A stretch of DNA of 64,000 nucleotides from Tenggerimyces flavus. GTDB lineage: Bacteria; Actinomycetota; Actinomycetes; Propionibacteriales; Actinopolymorphaceae. Below, in pieces: positions 26,201-33,416 of the stretch (position 1 is the first letter of the stretch; every line of letters begins with the position of its first letter). Both the position numbers and the translations under genes were made by a program. Under the pieces are notes generated by a model. That model was not told the DNA's origin. It saw nothing but the letters and a program-made list of their open reading frames with translations, and searched no databases. The stretch covers positions 6,758,001 to 6,822,000 of the forward strand of contig NZ_JAFBCM010000001.1 in the NCBI RefSeq assembly GCF_016907715.1. Direction: 5' to 3'.

Positions 26201-26804
26201 TGAGTGTCTCGGTCTTCGGGTCGTTCGTCGACTCGAGCGCCGCGTAGGGCTGGCGCACGACGCGCAGCCGGTTGCCCCAGTTCGCGCCGTAGGCATGGCG
26301 AATCGCGGAATAGTCGATGGTGAGCGTGACCGTACTGGGCGCCGCGACGCCGTCGGTCCGGCGGACGCGGAGCAGCAGCCCGGCGACGCCGGCCTTGTCG
26401 GCGGCGGCCTTGTCGAGCAGCTCGACCCGCACCGATGCCGGCGCCTTCCCGCTTCGTGCTGTCGACGCCACCTTGATCGGCAGTCCGCCGACCCGTGCCG
26501 TCGCGGCGGCGCGGCCGATCGCGCCCAGCTGAACGTCGGCGGTGCCAGCGGACGGCCATGCCGGGGCCGGCACCTCACCTGTGGCGGAGGCGACTGCCTT
26601 CGCGTTCGCCGGCTGCGGTTTCACCGGCACCGGCGTGACGGGAACCGGCTTGTCGAACGGCGGTACGTGCGGAACGCCGGGAACCGTCGACGGCGGGGGC
26701 GCCGCCACCACCGGCTCAGCCAGGGTGGCCACCAACGCGAACCCGATACCTATCGCGAGCCAGCGCACTACTCCGCGCAACACGGTCGATCGATGCTTCG
26801 CCAT
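20211..26804 (-). CDS. giant secreted RHS-repeat protein with C-terminal HINT domain
   Basis: 2197 residues from ATG 26804 (AAGGAGA upstream). A signal peptide (WLAIGIGFALVATLAEPVVA) is followed by a Pro/Val linker. An SpvB-like N-terminal region contains LTPQLAVSYSSGSVDGR and PSWVGEGFDLWSG. Long RHS/YD repeats follow (YDALGRKT, YDLRGRRIAVDDPDRGESTSTYDAAGQVL, FAYDAGGERVLRREPG). The RHS core ends at DPALGRFLSVDPI (about residue 1755). HINT domain at about 1963-2105: Cys-led CHSFRPSTKVKMADGSTKPIG, NHPFW, and terminal VAHTYLVSDG...VHNN. The last 90 residues are Cys-rich, then polar, with a possible membrane helix (AIVITFGIGLGIKVAW). The payload is not recognised. The gene lies 26 bp downstream of the LamG gene, in the same operon. 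Confidence 0.88.
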   Translation of the reverse strand: MAKHRSTVLRGVVRWLAIGIGFALVATLAEPVVAAPPPSTVPGVPHVPPFDKPVPVTPVPVKPQPANAKAVASATGEVPAPAWPSAGTADVQLGAIGRAAATARVGGLPIKVASTARSGKAPASVRVELLDKAAADKAGVAGLLLRVRRTDGVAAPSTVTLTIDYSAIRHAYGANWGNRLRVVRQPYAALESTNDPKTETLTAQVQASGADATYAIAAATGGDTGSHAATPLALTGTWQTSGQTGDFNWSYPLRVPETPGNLTPQLAVSYSSGSVDGRTASTNNQPSWVGEGFDLWSGSIERAYKSCSDDKVGGNNATYPTSDQCWFTDNATMSLAGHSGKLVRVGTSDVFRLEKDDGTRVERLYGADNEDKDKEYWKATSSDGTQYFFGRNRLPGWPDGKQTQSAWVAPVFGNHAGEPCYETTFLASQCSQAYRWNLDYVVDKHGNTVTYYYQKDRNKYGLDNGKKVAEYDRGGVLLRAEFGTRAGTEHLAAPPAKVVFDTAERCLVATCTPTKENYPDVPFDLQCVAATCPTVVSPTFWTTKRLTKITTYAGAQAVDAWTFSHSFPKPGDGSREALWLTRIGHAGLGGTAAAVPNVTFYGRAMENRVNSSYDTAGPLPKYRITGIRNEFGGHVTVNYAPTNCTPTTLPKPEQNSLRCFPVYWAPDGGIAFTDWMHKYVVENVVQQDLVGGSPSEVTSYDYLGGGAWRYGDDELIDPKRRTWSEWRGYQRVVVRHGNPTETDTPQSKTEYVYFRGMNGDRLNPAGGVRPASVPDSRGPTSTVPDDDQLNGLVREKVTYNGVGGAVVGSTITDYWQRGPTTTQGSAKAYMVETGGVLERTALPGGKWRSNQISRAYNDDAQVTQIDDRGDLGTADDDECTRTWYARNETALLLRLPYRTQTVAAPCSATPVFPADAVSDVRTYYDGNNTLGARPAVGNPTKVEQLTDHQNGQPVYAVSSRTTYDAFGRPEDSFDALGRKTATRYTEVGGLTTKLTITNPKGHVTTTDLAPAWAEPVRSTDSAGGVTEFAYDALGRIASVWLPGRVKGRDSANLRYAYLIRTNGPSVVTTETLRANGNHVASHSLYDGFLRPRQTQSPGWGEGGRLTGRVITDTVFDSRGSVAKDNGQYYAEGAPATVLVQAGDNNIPSQTVTTYDGAGRAIGTVFKSKNVEQWRSTSEHFGDHTKVTPPPGGTPTTTYLDGDGRIVALHQHTGSTPDSPADITKYTYDHKNGELATVTDPAGNQWKYTYDLRGRRIAVDDPDRGESTSTYDAAGQVLTTTDARGETLAYGYDALGRKTEERLGSATGPIRASWAFDALRPGLPDSSTRHEGGLTVTTAVAGYEPGSNRPTGEKVGLAGIESELNGTYATNFTYRPDGSIASVALPGKGDLRAETLTLGYDDLGLVRTVNGSLAGYVNDTWYTRFAELSFLSLGDAGARVWNSLYYDEATRRLTRSRVEREKSPGDQVNDFRYDYDKVGNVTSIADRPEGGVADVQCFDHDHLARMVEAWTSTGACASTPTPETVGGASAYWTSYGYDVTGNRTSEKRHGVGGAADDVTRTYAHPAPKSAQPHTVTSVTTTGPSGSSVDSFSYDATGNTKKRTLAGSTQTLDWDPAGRLMSAVAADGETTGFAYDAGGERVLRREPGSTTLYVGAQQFELNHATRAVTGTRFYSHGDRIVAVRNGTGLYWQAADHHGTVTTTIRAGTLEVGRRQFTPFGETRGAAPSSWPDEKGFVGGNQDPSLGVTQLGAREYDPALGRFLSVDPIIDHQDPQQMHGYAYANNNPSTLSDPDGLFPDCGCPSDRYGYDNVLHNADGSLLSETNANKWLSPTQKKKWKAKVKRKAEAKKRRQAWEQKVRAAGYTPEEYEEAKKIKEKSVFDVVVEAGGAILSEFLGIEDIKGCFGRGDLGSCISMVINVIPWSKLFRIGELIGAVKKAWKAVTSFNEKRRQADNVLKGVNNATKGCHSFRPSTKVKMADGSTKPIGEIKLGDQVLTIDPKTKRTKAHKVVSLHVNVDRDLVDLRVRNAKGVVTTFFTTANHPFWLESSGRFVDASELAPGDRLFGTAEGSFEVLEARRYAGESSMRDLTVDVAHTYLVSDGATDALVHNNDCPVHSPDPCDCPDAGTEEPWVNELHDTERFKERVTETNTRTDQVWNTPKVADGLAHGTTSNPIGDAIVITFGIGLGIKVAWQRLRRR

Positions 26805-26830
26805 CGCGAGAATCTCCTTGTGCGCTGGGA

Positions 26831-29800
26831 CTACAGGCGGGTGATGACGTAGCCGAGCGGCCGTTGGACGGTCTCGCCCTCGCACTCCGCATCGAGTGAG
26901 GTGAACCTGTCGCCGCTGTCGGTGACCTTGCAGGCGAACAGCCGAGCGGTCTGGCGGGCGAACGTGGGAGCCTCCGGCCAGGCGTCGCCCACCCAACGGT
27001 GCTTGGTCTTCCCTTCGCAGGTGGCGTCGTCGGTGACGAACTCGTCGGTGCCGTCGGCGCACGAGTACAGGTCCACGCCGTTGGGCAGTCGCTTCATCGA
27101 CACCATCCCCTGGGCACCTGCCGGTCGGTAGCCAGGGCCGGGAACGTTCGTGGTCGTCAGCTGGTCGCGGGATCCGTAGCCCTGCTCGTAGCGGATCAAC
27201 TGCCAGTAGGCCAGTGCGTGGCCGAGCAGACCCTCTTGGATGTACTGGTCGCCTTCGCAGTTCTCGTCGGTGGTGTTGAAGTGGTCACCCGTTCCCGGTA
27301 CGGCGCAGCGGTAGATCGGGATGGACTCGACGTCCGGTGGTGGGCTCTTGTAGACCAACCCGATGTCGCCGATCCGCGTGCGTCCCTCGCAGGCCGGATC
27401 CGCCGAGGAGAACTGGCCCCGGTCGTAGCTGCAGGAGTAGAGCATCCGCGTGTTGGTCTCCTCCGCGGGCGCGGGAGTGCCGAGCGCGCCCTCGAACCGC
27501 ATGTCGGCCGGGACAGGTCCGTTGGTGAAGAAATGTCCTCGGCCGTCTCGACTGACGTACCGGTTGAACTGCCCGGCGCGCACGTTCGGGCGCGACGTGA
27601 CCGGGCTGAGGTTGTCGGCCTGGAGCTGCTCCTTGGTCAGCACTCCGGAGTAGACGTGCAGGTCGTCGATCGCGCCGTCGAAGCGGGACACCGCGGCCCT
27701 GTTCAGTTTCGCCCTACCCAGAACGAGATTGCCACCGACGTGGGCACTGGGTCGTGCCGGGGCCACGTGCTCGTAGCCGTTGACGTACAGCCGCACCTGG
27801 CCCTTCGCGGCGTCGTAGACCGCGCCGAGGTGTGTCCACTCGCCATCGCGCGCGGGGTCCGCGGACATCACGGTGATCCAGGACGGGTTGGCGCTGTCGG
27901 CTGGGGACAGGAACATCGCCCATCGACCCGGCGCCTGTCCCGCGATCGGCACGTACTGCAAGGAGAATCCGGACGACAGCGGCCCGTCCTGGCTGACGAT
28001 GGTGTGCGCCTTCGTGCTCGCCGCGTCCAGCTTGACCCGCGCGGTGACCGTGAAGCTTCGGTCGGTACGCACCGCCTGCTTAGAGGTCGGGACCTCGCCC
28101 TTGACCCCGTCGAGCACTACCGCGCCGTCGCCGACCACCCCGGAACCCCAGGTGGTCCCGGGAACGATCCGCCCATTTGTGTAGTTGCCGGAGACGTCGT
28201 TCGCCGTCGTCCCGGCGCCCTCGTCGAACGGGAGGAACACCTCCTCGGCGGTGGGAGTGTTGGCGAGGGTCCCGATCTCGCTGTCGGCGAGCATGCGGTC
28301 GAAGACTCGTACGTCGTCGACGGAGCCCGGCCAGAAGTCGACCGGTTTCCCATTCCACATCGAACGTCCGATCGTCAACGGGCCGGTCGCCGTGAACCCA
28401 CCCGGGTGCGTTCCGGAGGCCGTCAAGGCGCCATTGACGTAGAGCCGGAGCTCCTTCGAACCGGAGTCGTACATGCCCGTGAGGTGGGTCCAGACACCGA
28501 GCTGGACGCTCGAGGAGGACACCACCCGATCGTGCCGGTCGCCACCACTCGGGATGTCGGCGGCGAACATCGCGAACGCCCACTTGCCTTGCGGCGTTGC
28601 CTGGAGCTGGAACCCCGCCGTGGTCTTGCTGTCCATCGAGACGACGGACGGGTATCCCGCGAGACGATCCATGCGCGCCCACGCTGTGACCGTGAACGTG
28701 TTGGCCGTGTCGACCGGCGCGCCGCCGGTGGTCGTCACCGACTCCGTGGCGTCGAAGCCCAGCCCGTCGCCGTCGCGTCCGGAGACCCACTTCGACCCAC
28801 CGCCGGGCACCATCCCGCTGACCGTCCCGTGCCGGCCGCCCGCCGTCACGTCGGGCACCGATGGCGTGTAGCGCCCGCCCTCCAATGGCCAGTGCCCGAC
28901 CGGCGGCGGTGTCGCCGACCCGACCCGGAACCGGTAGCCACCGGGTTCCCAACCACCGTTGGGATCTGGCTTCTGGTAGACGTCAGAGACGTTCAGCGCG
29001 CGGTCCACGGCACGGACGTAGAGCTCATTGGGACCGTCCCTTGGTGGGGTCGCTCGGATGATCGCCCTTCCGTTCGTCGCCGGGACGAACGAGGGCGACT
29101 TGAGGTCGACGATGGGCAGGTCCTGGAAGTTCAACGCCCATTGGTATCCGATCACGTCGGGGTCGGTGGAGGTCGCGGTGAACGCGCCGGTCTTGCCCAC
29201 GTAGCCGGCGATCTGGCCTTCCGGATAGTCGGTCGAGGTGAGTGCCGGGCGACCCGGCGGCCTCGTGTCGACCGTCATGCCACACCACTGCGCCCACGCG
29301 CTCCACACCAGCTGCCCGTTGTAGGAGATGCCGTCGGTCGCGCGGACCCGCCAGCCGATCTGGTTGCCGTCCTGGAAGTGGCCGGCAGGGATCGTCGCCG
29401 AAACCGTGGTGTTGTTGCCGTGGGCGGCGGTACGGATGCGACCCACGGCGCCCTTGCCCCACTCGTGCCATTCGAACTCGAGGCTGACGTTCTGGCGGTC
29501 CGGGTCGGACACGTTCGCGCGCAACGTGGGCCGCGGCGAGTAGGTGAACGCCTGGTTCGGATCGCTCGCGCAGCCGAGGCTTGGCCCTTGCCCCACGTTC
29601 GACCAGAGCTTGGTCGGCTTGCTGGCCGGCCAGTTGTACTGCACGAGGAGCGTGGCGGCGTCGAACCTCTTCCATTGGAACTTGTCGCCCTCGTCCACGG
29701 CCTTGGCCATGAACGTCGCGGTGGTCGAGCCCACGCTCAGCTTGCTGACGATCGAGCCGTGCACCGGGATGCCGACGTTGTTCGGCGGACAGGCCGCGCT

Positions 29801-30448
29801 GTAGCCGTGCGCGACATTGGGGGTCCACAGTGGGCTCGGCGTCGTGTTCGGCTGGGCTCTCCAGGTCGTTCCCGGGCTGATCGGATCGGTCTGCCAGACC
29901 TGGAACGGTGTCGGCGTACAGCTCGGTGAGTAGGCCAGGTGGAGGTTGAGCTCCGCGTCGTGGATCTGGGCCCCGCCGTGGAGCGCGGAGATGTTGAACT
30001 GCCAGTACGAACGGGCCGTATGGATGTCCCTGCATCCCGGCCAGTCGCAGCGGCCCACCTTGGCGAAGCCGTCGTCGTTGGCGCCGTTCCAGTACGACAT
30101 GTCCAGGTGGCCCTTGAACACCTTGGTCCAGCCCGCGCCGGGAGCGGGATACCACGGGAGTCCGGGCACGGCGTTCGGCTGTACGCCGCGTTGGGCGTCG
30201 AGCTCCATGGTGAACTTGCCGTTCGGGTCGGCGAAGACTCGTTGCGACACGGTGCGCTGGCTCTTGACCTCGATCCGCTTGCCGGACCGCCTGGCCTGCT
30301 CCGAGGCCGTCTCCCGCTCGACCTCCAGGCCCGTCGGTGCCGCCCTCACCACTGGCGCCGCTGCCGTTGCCGACCGTGGTTCCGCGGCGATCACTCCCGC
30401 GGACACCACTGCCGCCGCCGTGAGTACGCCGACCACGCCTCGCCACAT
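26831..30448 (-). CDS. large secreted LamG/DNRLRE-like protein with Cys-repeat C-terminus
   Basis: 1205 residues from ATG 30448 (GGAGGG upstream). Signal peptide VVGVLTAAAVVSAGVIAA. Residues 110-290 resemble a DNRLRE-type beta domain (ARSYWQFNISALHGGAQIHDAELNL). Two LamG/concanavalin-like domains follow at about 515-720 and 735-935 (TVTAWARMDRLAGYPSVVS; FTVTARVKLDAASTKAHTIVSQDG). The last 240 residues hold four copies of a Cys-pair repeat of type LYxC-x(8-12)-F-x-(S/T)-x-D-xx-CEG, plus one degenerate copy without Cys. Repeats of this kind are linked to carbohydrate or surface binding. It precedes the RHS gene and is probably exported with it. Confidence 0.82.
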   Translation of the reverse strand: MWRGVVGVLTAAAVVSAGVIAAEPRSATAAAPVVRAAPTGLEVERETASEQARRSGKRIEVKSQRTVSQRVFADPNGKFTMELDAQRGVQPNAVPGLPWYPAPGAGWTKVFKGHLDMSYWNGANDDGFAKVGRCDWPGCRDIHTARSYWQFNISALHGGAQIHDAELNLHLAYSPSCTPTPFQVWQTDPISPGTTWRAQPNTTPSPLWTPNVAHGYSAACPPNNVGIPVHGSIVSKLSVGSTTATFMAKAVDEGDKFQWKRFDAATLLVQYNWPASKPTKLWSNVGQGPSLGCASDPNQAFTYSPRPTLRANVSDPDRQNVSLEFEWHEWGKGAVGRIRTAAHGNNTTVSATIPAGHFQDGNQIGWRVRATDGISYNGQLVWSAWAQWCGMTVDTRPPGRPALTSTDYPEGQIAGYVGKTGAFTATSTDPDVIGYQWALNFQDLPIVDLKSPSFVPATNGRAIIRATPPRDGPNELYVRAVDRALNVSDVYQKPDPNGGWEPGGYRFRVGSATPPPVGHWPLEGGRYTPSVPDVTAGGRHGTVSGMVPGGGSKWVSGRDGDGLGFDATESVTTTGGAPVDTANTFTVTAWARMDRLAGYPSVVSMDSKTTAGFQLQATPQGKWAFAMFAADIPSGGDRHDRVVSSSSVQLGVWTHLTGMYDSGSKELRLYVNGALTASGTHPGGFTATGPLTIGRSMWNGKPVDFWPGSVDDVRVFDRMLADSEIGTLANTPTAEEVFLPFDEGAGTTANDVSGNYTNGRIVPGTTWGSGVVGDGAVVLDGVKGEVPTSKQAVRTDRSFTVTARVKLDAASTKAHTIVSQDGPLSSGFSLQYVPIAGQAPGRWAMFLSPADSANPSWITVMSADPARDGEWTHLGAVYDAAKGQVRLYVNGYEHVAPARPSAHVGGNLVLGRAKLNRAAVSRFDGAIDDLHVYSGVLTKEQLQADNLSPVTSRPNVRAGQFNRYVSRDGRGHFFTNGPVPADMRFEGALGTPAPAEETNTRMLYSCSYDRGQFSSADPACEGRTRIGDIGLVYKSPPPDVESIPIYRCAVPGTGDHFNTTDENCEGDQYIQEGLLGHALAYWQLIRYEQGYGSRDQLTTTNVPGPGYRPAGAQGMVSMKRLPNGVDLYSCADGTDEFVTDDATCEGKTKHRWVGDAWPEAPTFARQTARLFACKVTDSGDRFTSLDAECEGETVQRPLGYVITRL

Positions 30449-30660
30449 GTTCAAGACCCCTCCCCGAAGTGCTCCCCAGCACCACTGCGGGTACGCACCG
30501 ACCGGCGCCCCTGCGCACAGGATGGCGAGGCGCCCTTGCGCCACACTGGCGCGGCGCTTGCGCCGTGGATGCGCGAGATCGAGGTGGCTCGTACTTTTGG
30601 TCGCCGCGGCTGGTTCGAGACGGTCTCGTCCACATGATGTACTGGACGTGGTCGGTTCAC
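30449..30660. other. divergent intergenic region between LamG/RHS operon and ars operon
   Basis: About 210 bases must contain promoters for two diverging operons. They include GC-rich inverted repeats around 30535-30560 (GGCGCGGCGCTTGCGCC). The ArsR-type operator lies at its right end. No gene is supported here. Confidence 0.4.
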
Positions 30661-30689
30661 TCAGTCATTATTGACTCAATGAACACTGA
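30661..30689. promoter_or_regulatory. ArsR-type operator overlapping the arsR start codon
   Basis: A 29-bp palindrome centred at 30675: outer arms TCAGT (30661-30665) and ACTGA (30685-30689), inner arms ATTGA (30670-30674) and TCAAT (30676-30680), 11 of 14 arm positions matching. It covers the ATG of the ArsR-fusion gene, which fits metalloid-relieved autorepression. Confidence 0.65.
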
Positions 30690-31383
30690 GCGATCACTCG
30701 AGCGTCGGGCTCGCGTCCATGCGGCGCTGGGCGACCCGGCGAGGCTGGCGATCGTCGACGCGCTGAGCGTCGGCGACGCGTCGCCGGGTGAGCTCGGCCG
30801 CGAGCTGTCGCTGTCGACCAACCTCGTCGCGCACCACGTGAACGTGTTGCAGGATGCGGGCCTGATCGACCGGACCCGCTCCGAGGGCGACCGCCGCCGG
30901 ACGTACCTGCGGTTGCGCCCGGACGCGTTGGCGGAGCTGCGGCTGCCTGGCCTGCCGGTGGGCGCGCGGGTCGTGTTCGTCTGCACCCACAACTCCGCCC
31001 GCTCTCCGCTGGCCGCTGCCCTGTGGACCCATCGCACTCGCCGGCCGGCTGCCTCCGCGGGAACCGATCCCGCCCACCGCGTCCATCCGCGCGCCGTCCG
31101 CGTCGCCCGCCGGCACGGGCTCGAACTCGACCCCACCGGGACGGCGCATGCCACCGACGTCGTACGCGAGAACGACCTCGTCATCGCCGTCTGCGACACC
31201 GCCCACGAGCACCTCGCGGCCGGACCCACCCACCTCCGACCCCACCTGCACTGGTCCGTTCCGGACCCCGCCCGCATCGACACCGCCGCCGCGTTCGAAG
31301 CCACCTACGCCGACCTCGAGGCCCGGATCGGCCGCCTCGGTTCGGCCCTCGACAGTCCGCCTCCCGAGGGAGCACGCTCATGA
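30679..31383 (+). CDS. ArsR-family regulator fused to a low-molecular-weight phosphatase/arsenate reductase domain
   Basis: 234 residues. The first 85 form an ArsR winged helix (ALGDPARLAIVDALSVGDASPGELGRELSLSTNLVAHHVNVLQDAGL). After a short linker, the rest is an LMW-phosphatase fold with the CX5R loop CTHNSAR (about residue 100) and the later DLVIAVCD segment. Fusion of arsenic repressor and arsenate-reductase-like domain makes one polypeptide that could sense and reduce. The typical ArsR metal-binding Cys pair in the recognition helix is not seen (sequence there is LSTNLVAHH). The stop overlaps the next ATG (ATGA). Confidence 0.88.
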   Translation: MNTERSLERRARVHAALGDPARLAIVDALSVGDASPGELGRELSLSTNLVAHHVNVLQDAGLIDRTRSEGDRRRTYLRLRPDALAELRLPGLPVGARVVFVCTHNSARSPLAAALWTHRTRRPAASAGTDPAHRVHPRAVRVARRHGLELDPTGTAHATDVVRENDLVIAVCDTAHEHLAAGPTHLRPHLHWSVPDPARIDTAAAFEATYADLEARIGRLGSALDSPPPEGARS

Positions 31384-32060
31384 CCACCAGCCCGGCACCC
31401 GTACACCGTCGCGACGACCTGTCGATCGACCAACAACTCGCCCTCCGAACCGCCGCCACCAGGCTCGCCGAGGAGTTCACCGGCACCTACGGTCCTGAGA
31501 CGATCGACCGGTTCCTGCACACCAGCTACGACCAGTTCGCGACCACCAGTACGATCCCGAACTTCCTTCCCCTTCTGGCCGAACGGTTCGCCCGGCAACG
31601 CCTCCAAGCCCTCGCCCGTGTCGAAGGCCACCACAACGACGGCCGCCCCGTCGTCCTGTTCCTGTGCACCCACAACGCTGGCCGCTCGCAGATGGCACTC
31701 GGCTTCTTCACGTCCCTCGCCGGCGACCAGGCCGTCGCCTGGTCCGGCGGATCGGAGCCCGGCAGCGAGATCAACGCCGCGGCGATCGCCGCCATGTCGG
31801 AGCGCGGCATCGACATCTCCGGCGAGTACCCCAAGCCGTGGACCGACGAGGTCGTCCGAGCCGCCGACGTCGTCATCACCATGGGCTGCGGCGACGCGTG
31901 CCCGATCTTCCCCGGCACCCGCTACGAGAACTGGGACCTCGACGACCCCGCCGGGCTCGACGTCGAAGCCGTACGCCCCATCCGCGACGAGCTGGAGCGC
32001 CGTGTACGCCACCTCCTCGCCGAGCTCGAACTCCCACCCGTTGACCCGGCGCATGCCTGA
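31380..32060 (+). CDS. arsenate reductase/LMW-phosphatase family protein with N-terminal helical domain
   Basis: 226 residues. A three-helix N-terminal domain (about 1-90, LALRTAATRLAEEFTGTYGPETIDRFLHTSY) precedes an ArsC-like catalytic domain. That domain has CTHNAGRSQMA (nucleophilic Cys near residue 95), SGGSEPGSEINAAAIAAMSERGIDI, VVITMGCGDACPIFPGTRYENW, and DDPAGLD. It should reduce arsenate to arsenite using thiols. ATG 31380 overlaps the previous stop. This domain order is known in actinobacterial ars operons. Confidence 0.88.
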   Translation: MTTSPAPVHRRDDLSIDQQLALRTAATRLAEEFTGTYGPETIDRFLHTSYDQFATTSTIPNFLPLLAERFARQRLQALARVEGHHNDGRPVVLFLCTHNAGRSQMALGFFTSLAGDQAVAWSGGSEPGSEINAAAIAAMSERGIDISGEYPKPWTDEVVRAADVVITMGCGDACPIFPGTRYENWDLDDPAGLDVEAVRPIRDELERRVRHLLAELELPPVDPAHA

Positions 32061-32775
32061 CGTGGCGCTGTGGCGACGCCTGCTCGCGGAGTTCCTGGGT
32101 ACGGGTCTTCTCGTGTCCGTCGTCGTCGGCTCCGGCGTCATGGCCACCACGTTGTCGCCCGATGATGTCGGACTCCAGCTGGTGGAGAACTCGCTCGCGA
32201 CCGCCTTGGCGCTCGGCGTTCTCATCCTCGTATTCGCGCCGATCTCCGGAGCCCACTTCAATCCTGTCGTCACCGCGGTCGCGTGGCTGACAGCCAAGAG
32301 GACCACGCCACTGGCCGACGCGGGTGCCTACGTCGCGGTGCAGATCGTCGGTGGGATCGCGGGCGCGGTTCTCGCGAACCTGGTGTTCGACCAGCCGGCC
32401 GTCGCCTGGTCCACGACCGAACGTGCTGCGGGACACCTGTGGCTGGGCGAAGTGGTGGCGACCGCCGGCCTGGTACTGGTGATCTTCGCGCTGGTACGAG
32501 CCGGCCGCACCGCCGCGATCCCGGCGGCCGTCGGCGCCTACATCGGCGCCGCGTACTGGTTCACCTCCTCGACCTCCTTCGCCAACCCCGCCGTCACCAT
32601 CGGCCGAGCGTTCACCGACACGTTCGCCGGCATCGCGCCCACCTCCGTACCCGCGTTCGTCCTTGCCCAGCTCGTCGGCGCCGGCCTCGGCCTGGGCATC
32701 GTTCTGCTGCTGCACCCGCGCCGCGTCGCCCAGCCGATCCCGACCACCACCGAACTCTCGAGGAACCCCCGATGA
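32053..32775 (+). CDS. aquaporin/MIP-family channel (arsenite channel candidate)
   Basis: 240 residues with six hydrophobic segments and both MIP half-helix motifs: HFNPVV (NPA variant with Val) and FANPAVT. AEFLGTGLLVSVVVGSG is the family N-terminus. In some ars operons an aquaporin (AqpS in Sinorhizobium) replaces the ArsB pump and lets arsenite leave down its gradient; this gene sits exactly between two arsenate reductases, and no ArsB/Acr3 pump is present. It overlaps the upstream gene by eight bases and the downstream gene by four. Confidence 0.88.
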   Translation: MPDVALWRRLLAEFLGTGLLVSVVVGSGVMATTLSPDDVGLQLVENSLATALALGVLILVFAPISGAHFNPVVTAVAWLTAKRTTPLADAGAYVAVQIVGGIAGAVLANLVFDQPAVAWSTTERAAGHLWLGEVVATAGLVLVIFALVRAGRTAAIPAAVGAYIGAAYWFTSSTSFANPAVTIGRAFTDTFAGIAPTSVPAFVLAQLVGAGLGLGIVLLLHPRRVAQPIPTTTELSRNPR

Positions 32776-33170
32776 CCAAGCCCAGCGTCCTGTTCGTCTG
32801 CGTCCACAACGCCGGCCGCTCGCAGATGGCCGCCGGTTGGCTCCGCCACCTCGCCGGCGACGCCATCGAGGTCCGCTCCGCCGGCACCGCACCGGCCGAC
32901 CAGGTCAATCCCGCCGCGGTGGACGCCATGGCCGAGGTCGGCGTCGACCTCACCACGGCCCAACCCGCCAGGCTCACCGACGAGTCCGCCGCCGGGTCCG
33001 ACGTCATCGTCACCATGGGCTGCGGAGACGAATGCCCGTACTTCCCGGGCAAGCGCTACGAGGACTGGCAGCTCGACGACCCCGCCGGGCTCGACCTCGA
33101 CGCGGTCCGCCCCATCCGCGACGAGATCCGCAGGCGAGTCGAGAAGCTGATCGCGGAGCTGATCGACTAG
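32772..33170 (+). CDS. arsC: arsenate reductase (LMW-phosphatase type)
   Basis: 132 residues, the normal size. Catalytic Cys10 lies in FVCVHNAGRSQMAAGW. VIVTMGCGDECPYFPGKRYEDW carries the resolving-type Cys residues, and DDPAGLDLDAVRPIRDEI is typical of the family. It reduces arsenate to arsenite, which the adjacent aquaporin could release. It is the third LMW-phosphatase-like domain in this operon. Confidence 0.92.
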   Translation: MTKPSVLFVCVHNAGRSQMAAGWLRHLAGDAIEVRSAGTAPADQVNPAAVDAMAEVGVDLTTAQPARLTDESAAGSDVIVTMGCGDECPYFPGKRYEDWQLDDPAGLDLDAVRPIRDEIRRRVEKLIAELID

Positions 33171-33182
33171 GCGACCTGTCTA

Positions 33183-33202
33183 CTTCGCGGAACGCCGCGA
33201 AG
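33183..33202 (+). terminator. hairpin after the ars operon
   Basis: CTTCGCGG-AACG-CCGCGAAG, a perfect 8-bp stem starting 12 bases after the arsC stop. No U-run follows, as is common in actinobacteria. Confidence 0.6.
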
Positions 33203-33254
33203 CAAGACCAGAATGCCTACCATTTCACTAGGGATTGTGCCTACACTGCTTGGC

Positions 33255-33326
33255 ATGAGTAGGCCGGCCTTCTACCGCCGTCACGTGGACCTGGCGCGCG
33301 TCTCCAGCGCGCTCTGTCGTCGCTGA
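33255..33326 (+). CDS. sulfur-operon leader peptide (cysteine-attenuation type)
   Basis: A 23-residue ORF, ATG 33255 to TGA 33326, encoding a peptide with RRHVDLARVSSALCRR at its end. The pattern RxHVDLxRVxSALC with a near-terminal Cys is the hallmark of actinobacterial leader peptides found upstream of sulfate, cysteine and sulfonate genes. In mycobacteria such peptides mediate cysteine-responsive attenuation. It is 90 bp upstream of a flavin/sulfonate operon (33417-37541). A 7-bp palindrome at 33357-33371 (CGACCGA-C-TCGGTCG) lies between them and could be the attenuator or occlude the start region. Confidence 0.85.
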   Translation: MSRPAFYRRHVDLARVSSALCRR

Positions 33327-33356
33327 CCAGCGCCCCACGCTCGCGAAACACCTCGT

Positions 33357-33371
33357 GCGACCGACTCGGTC
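33357..33371 (+). promoter_or_regulatory. possible attenuator stem downstream of leader peptide
   Basis: CGACCGACTCGGTCG is palindromic, realistically a five-base-pair stem with a five-base loop. It lies 30 bases after the leader stop and 45 bases before the next start. Too short to be sure, but well placed for leader-controlled expression. Confidence 0.35.
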
Positions 33372-33416
33372 GTCAACGCATCCTGCCTGTGATCGCCTTG
33401 CTGCCAGGGAGATCCT

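Noticed and set aside
23799-26852. 1017-residue open frame on the plus strand
   Set aside because: Antisense of the RHS gene with no recognisable domain; arises from third-position GC bias.
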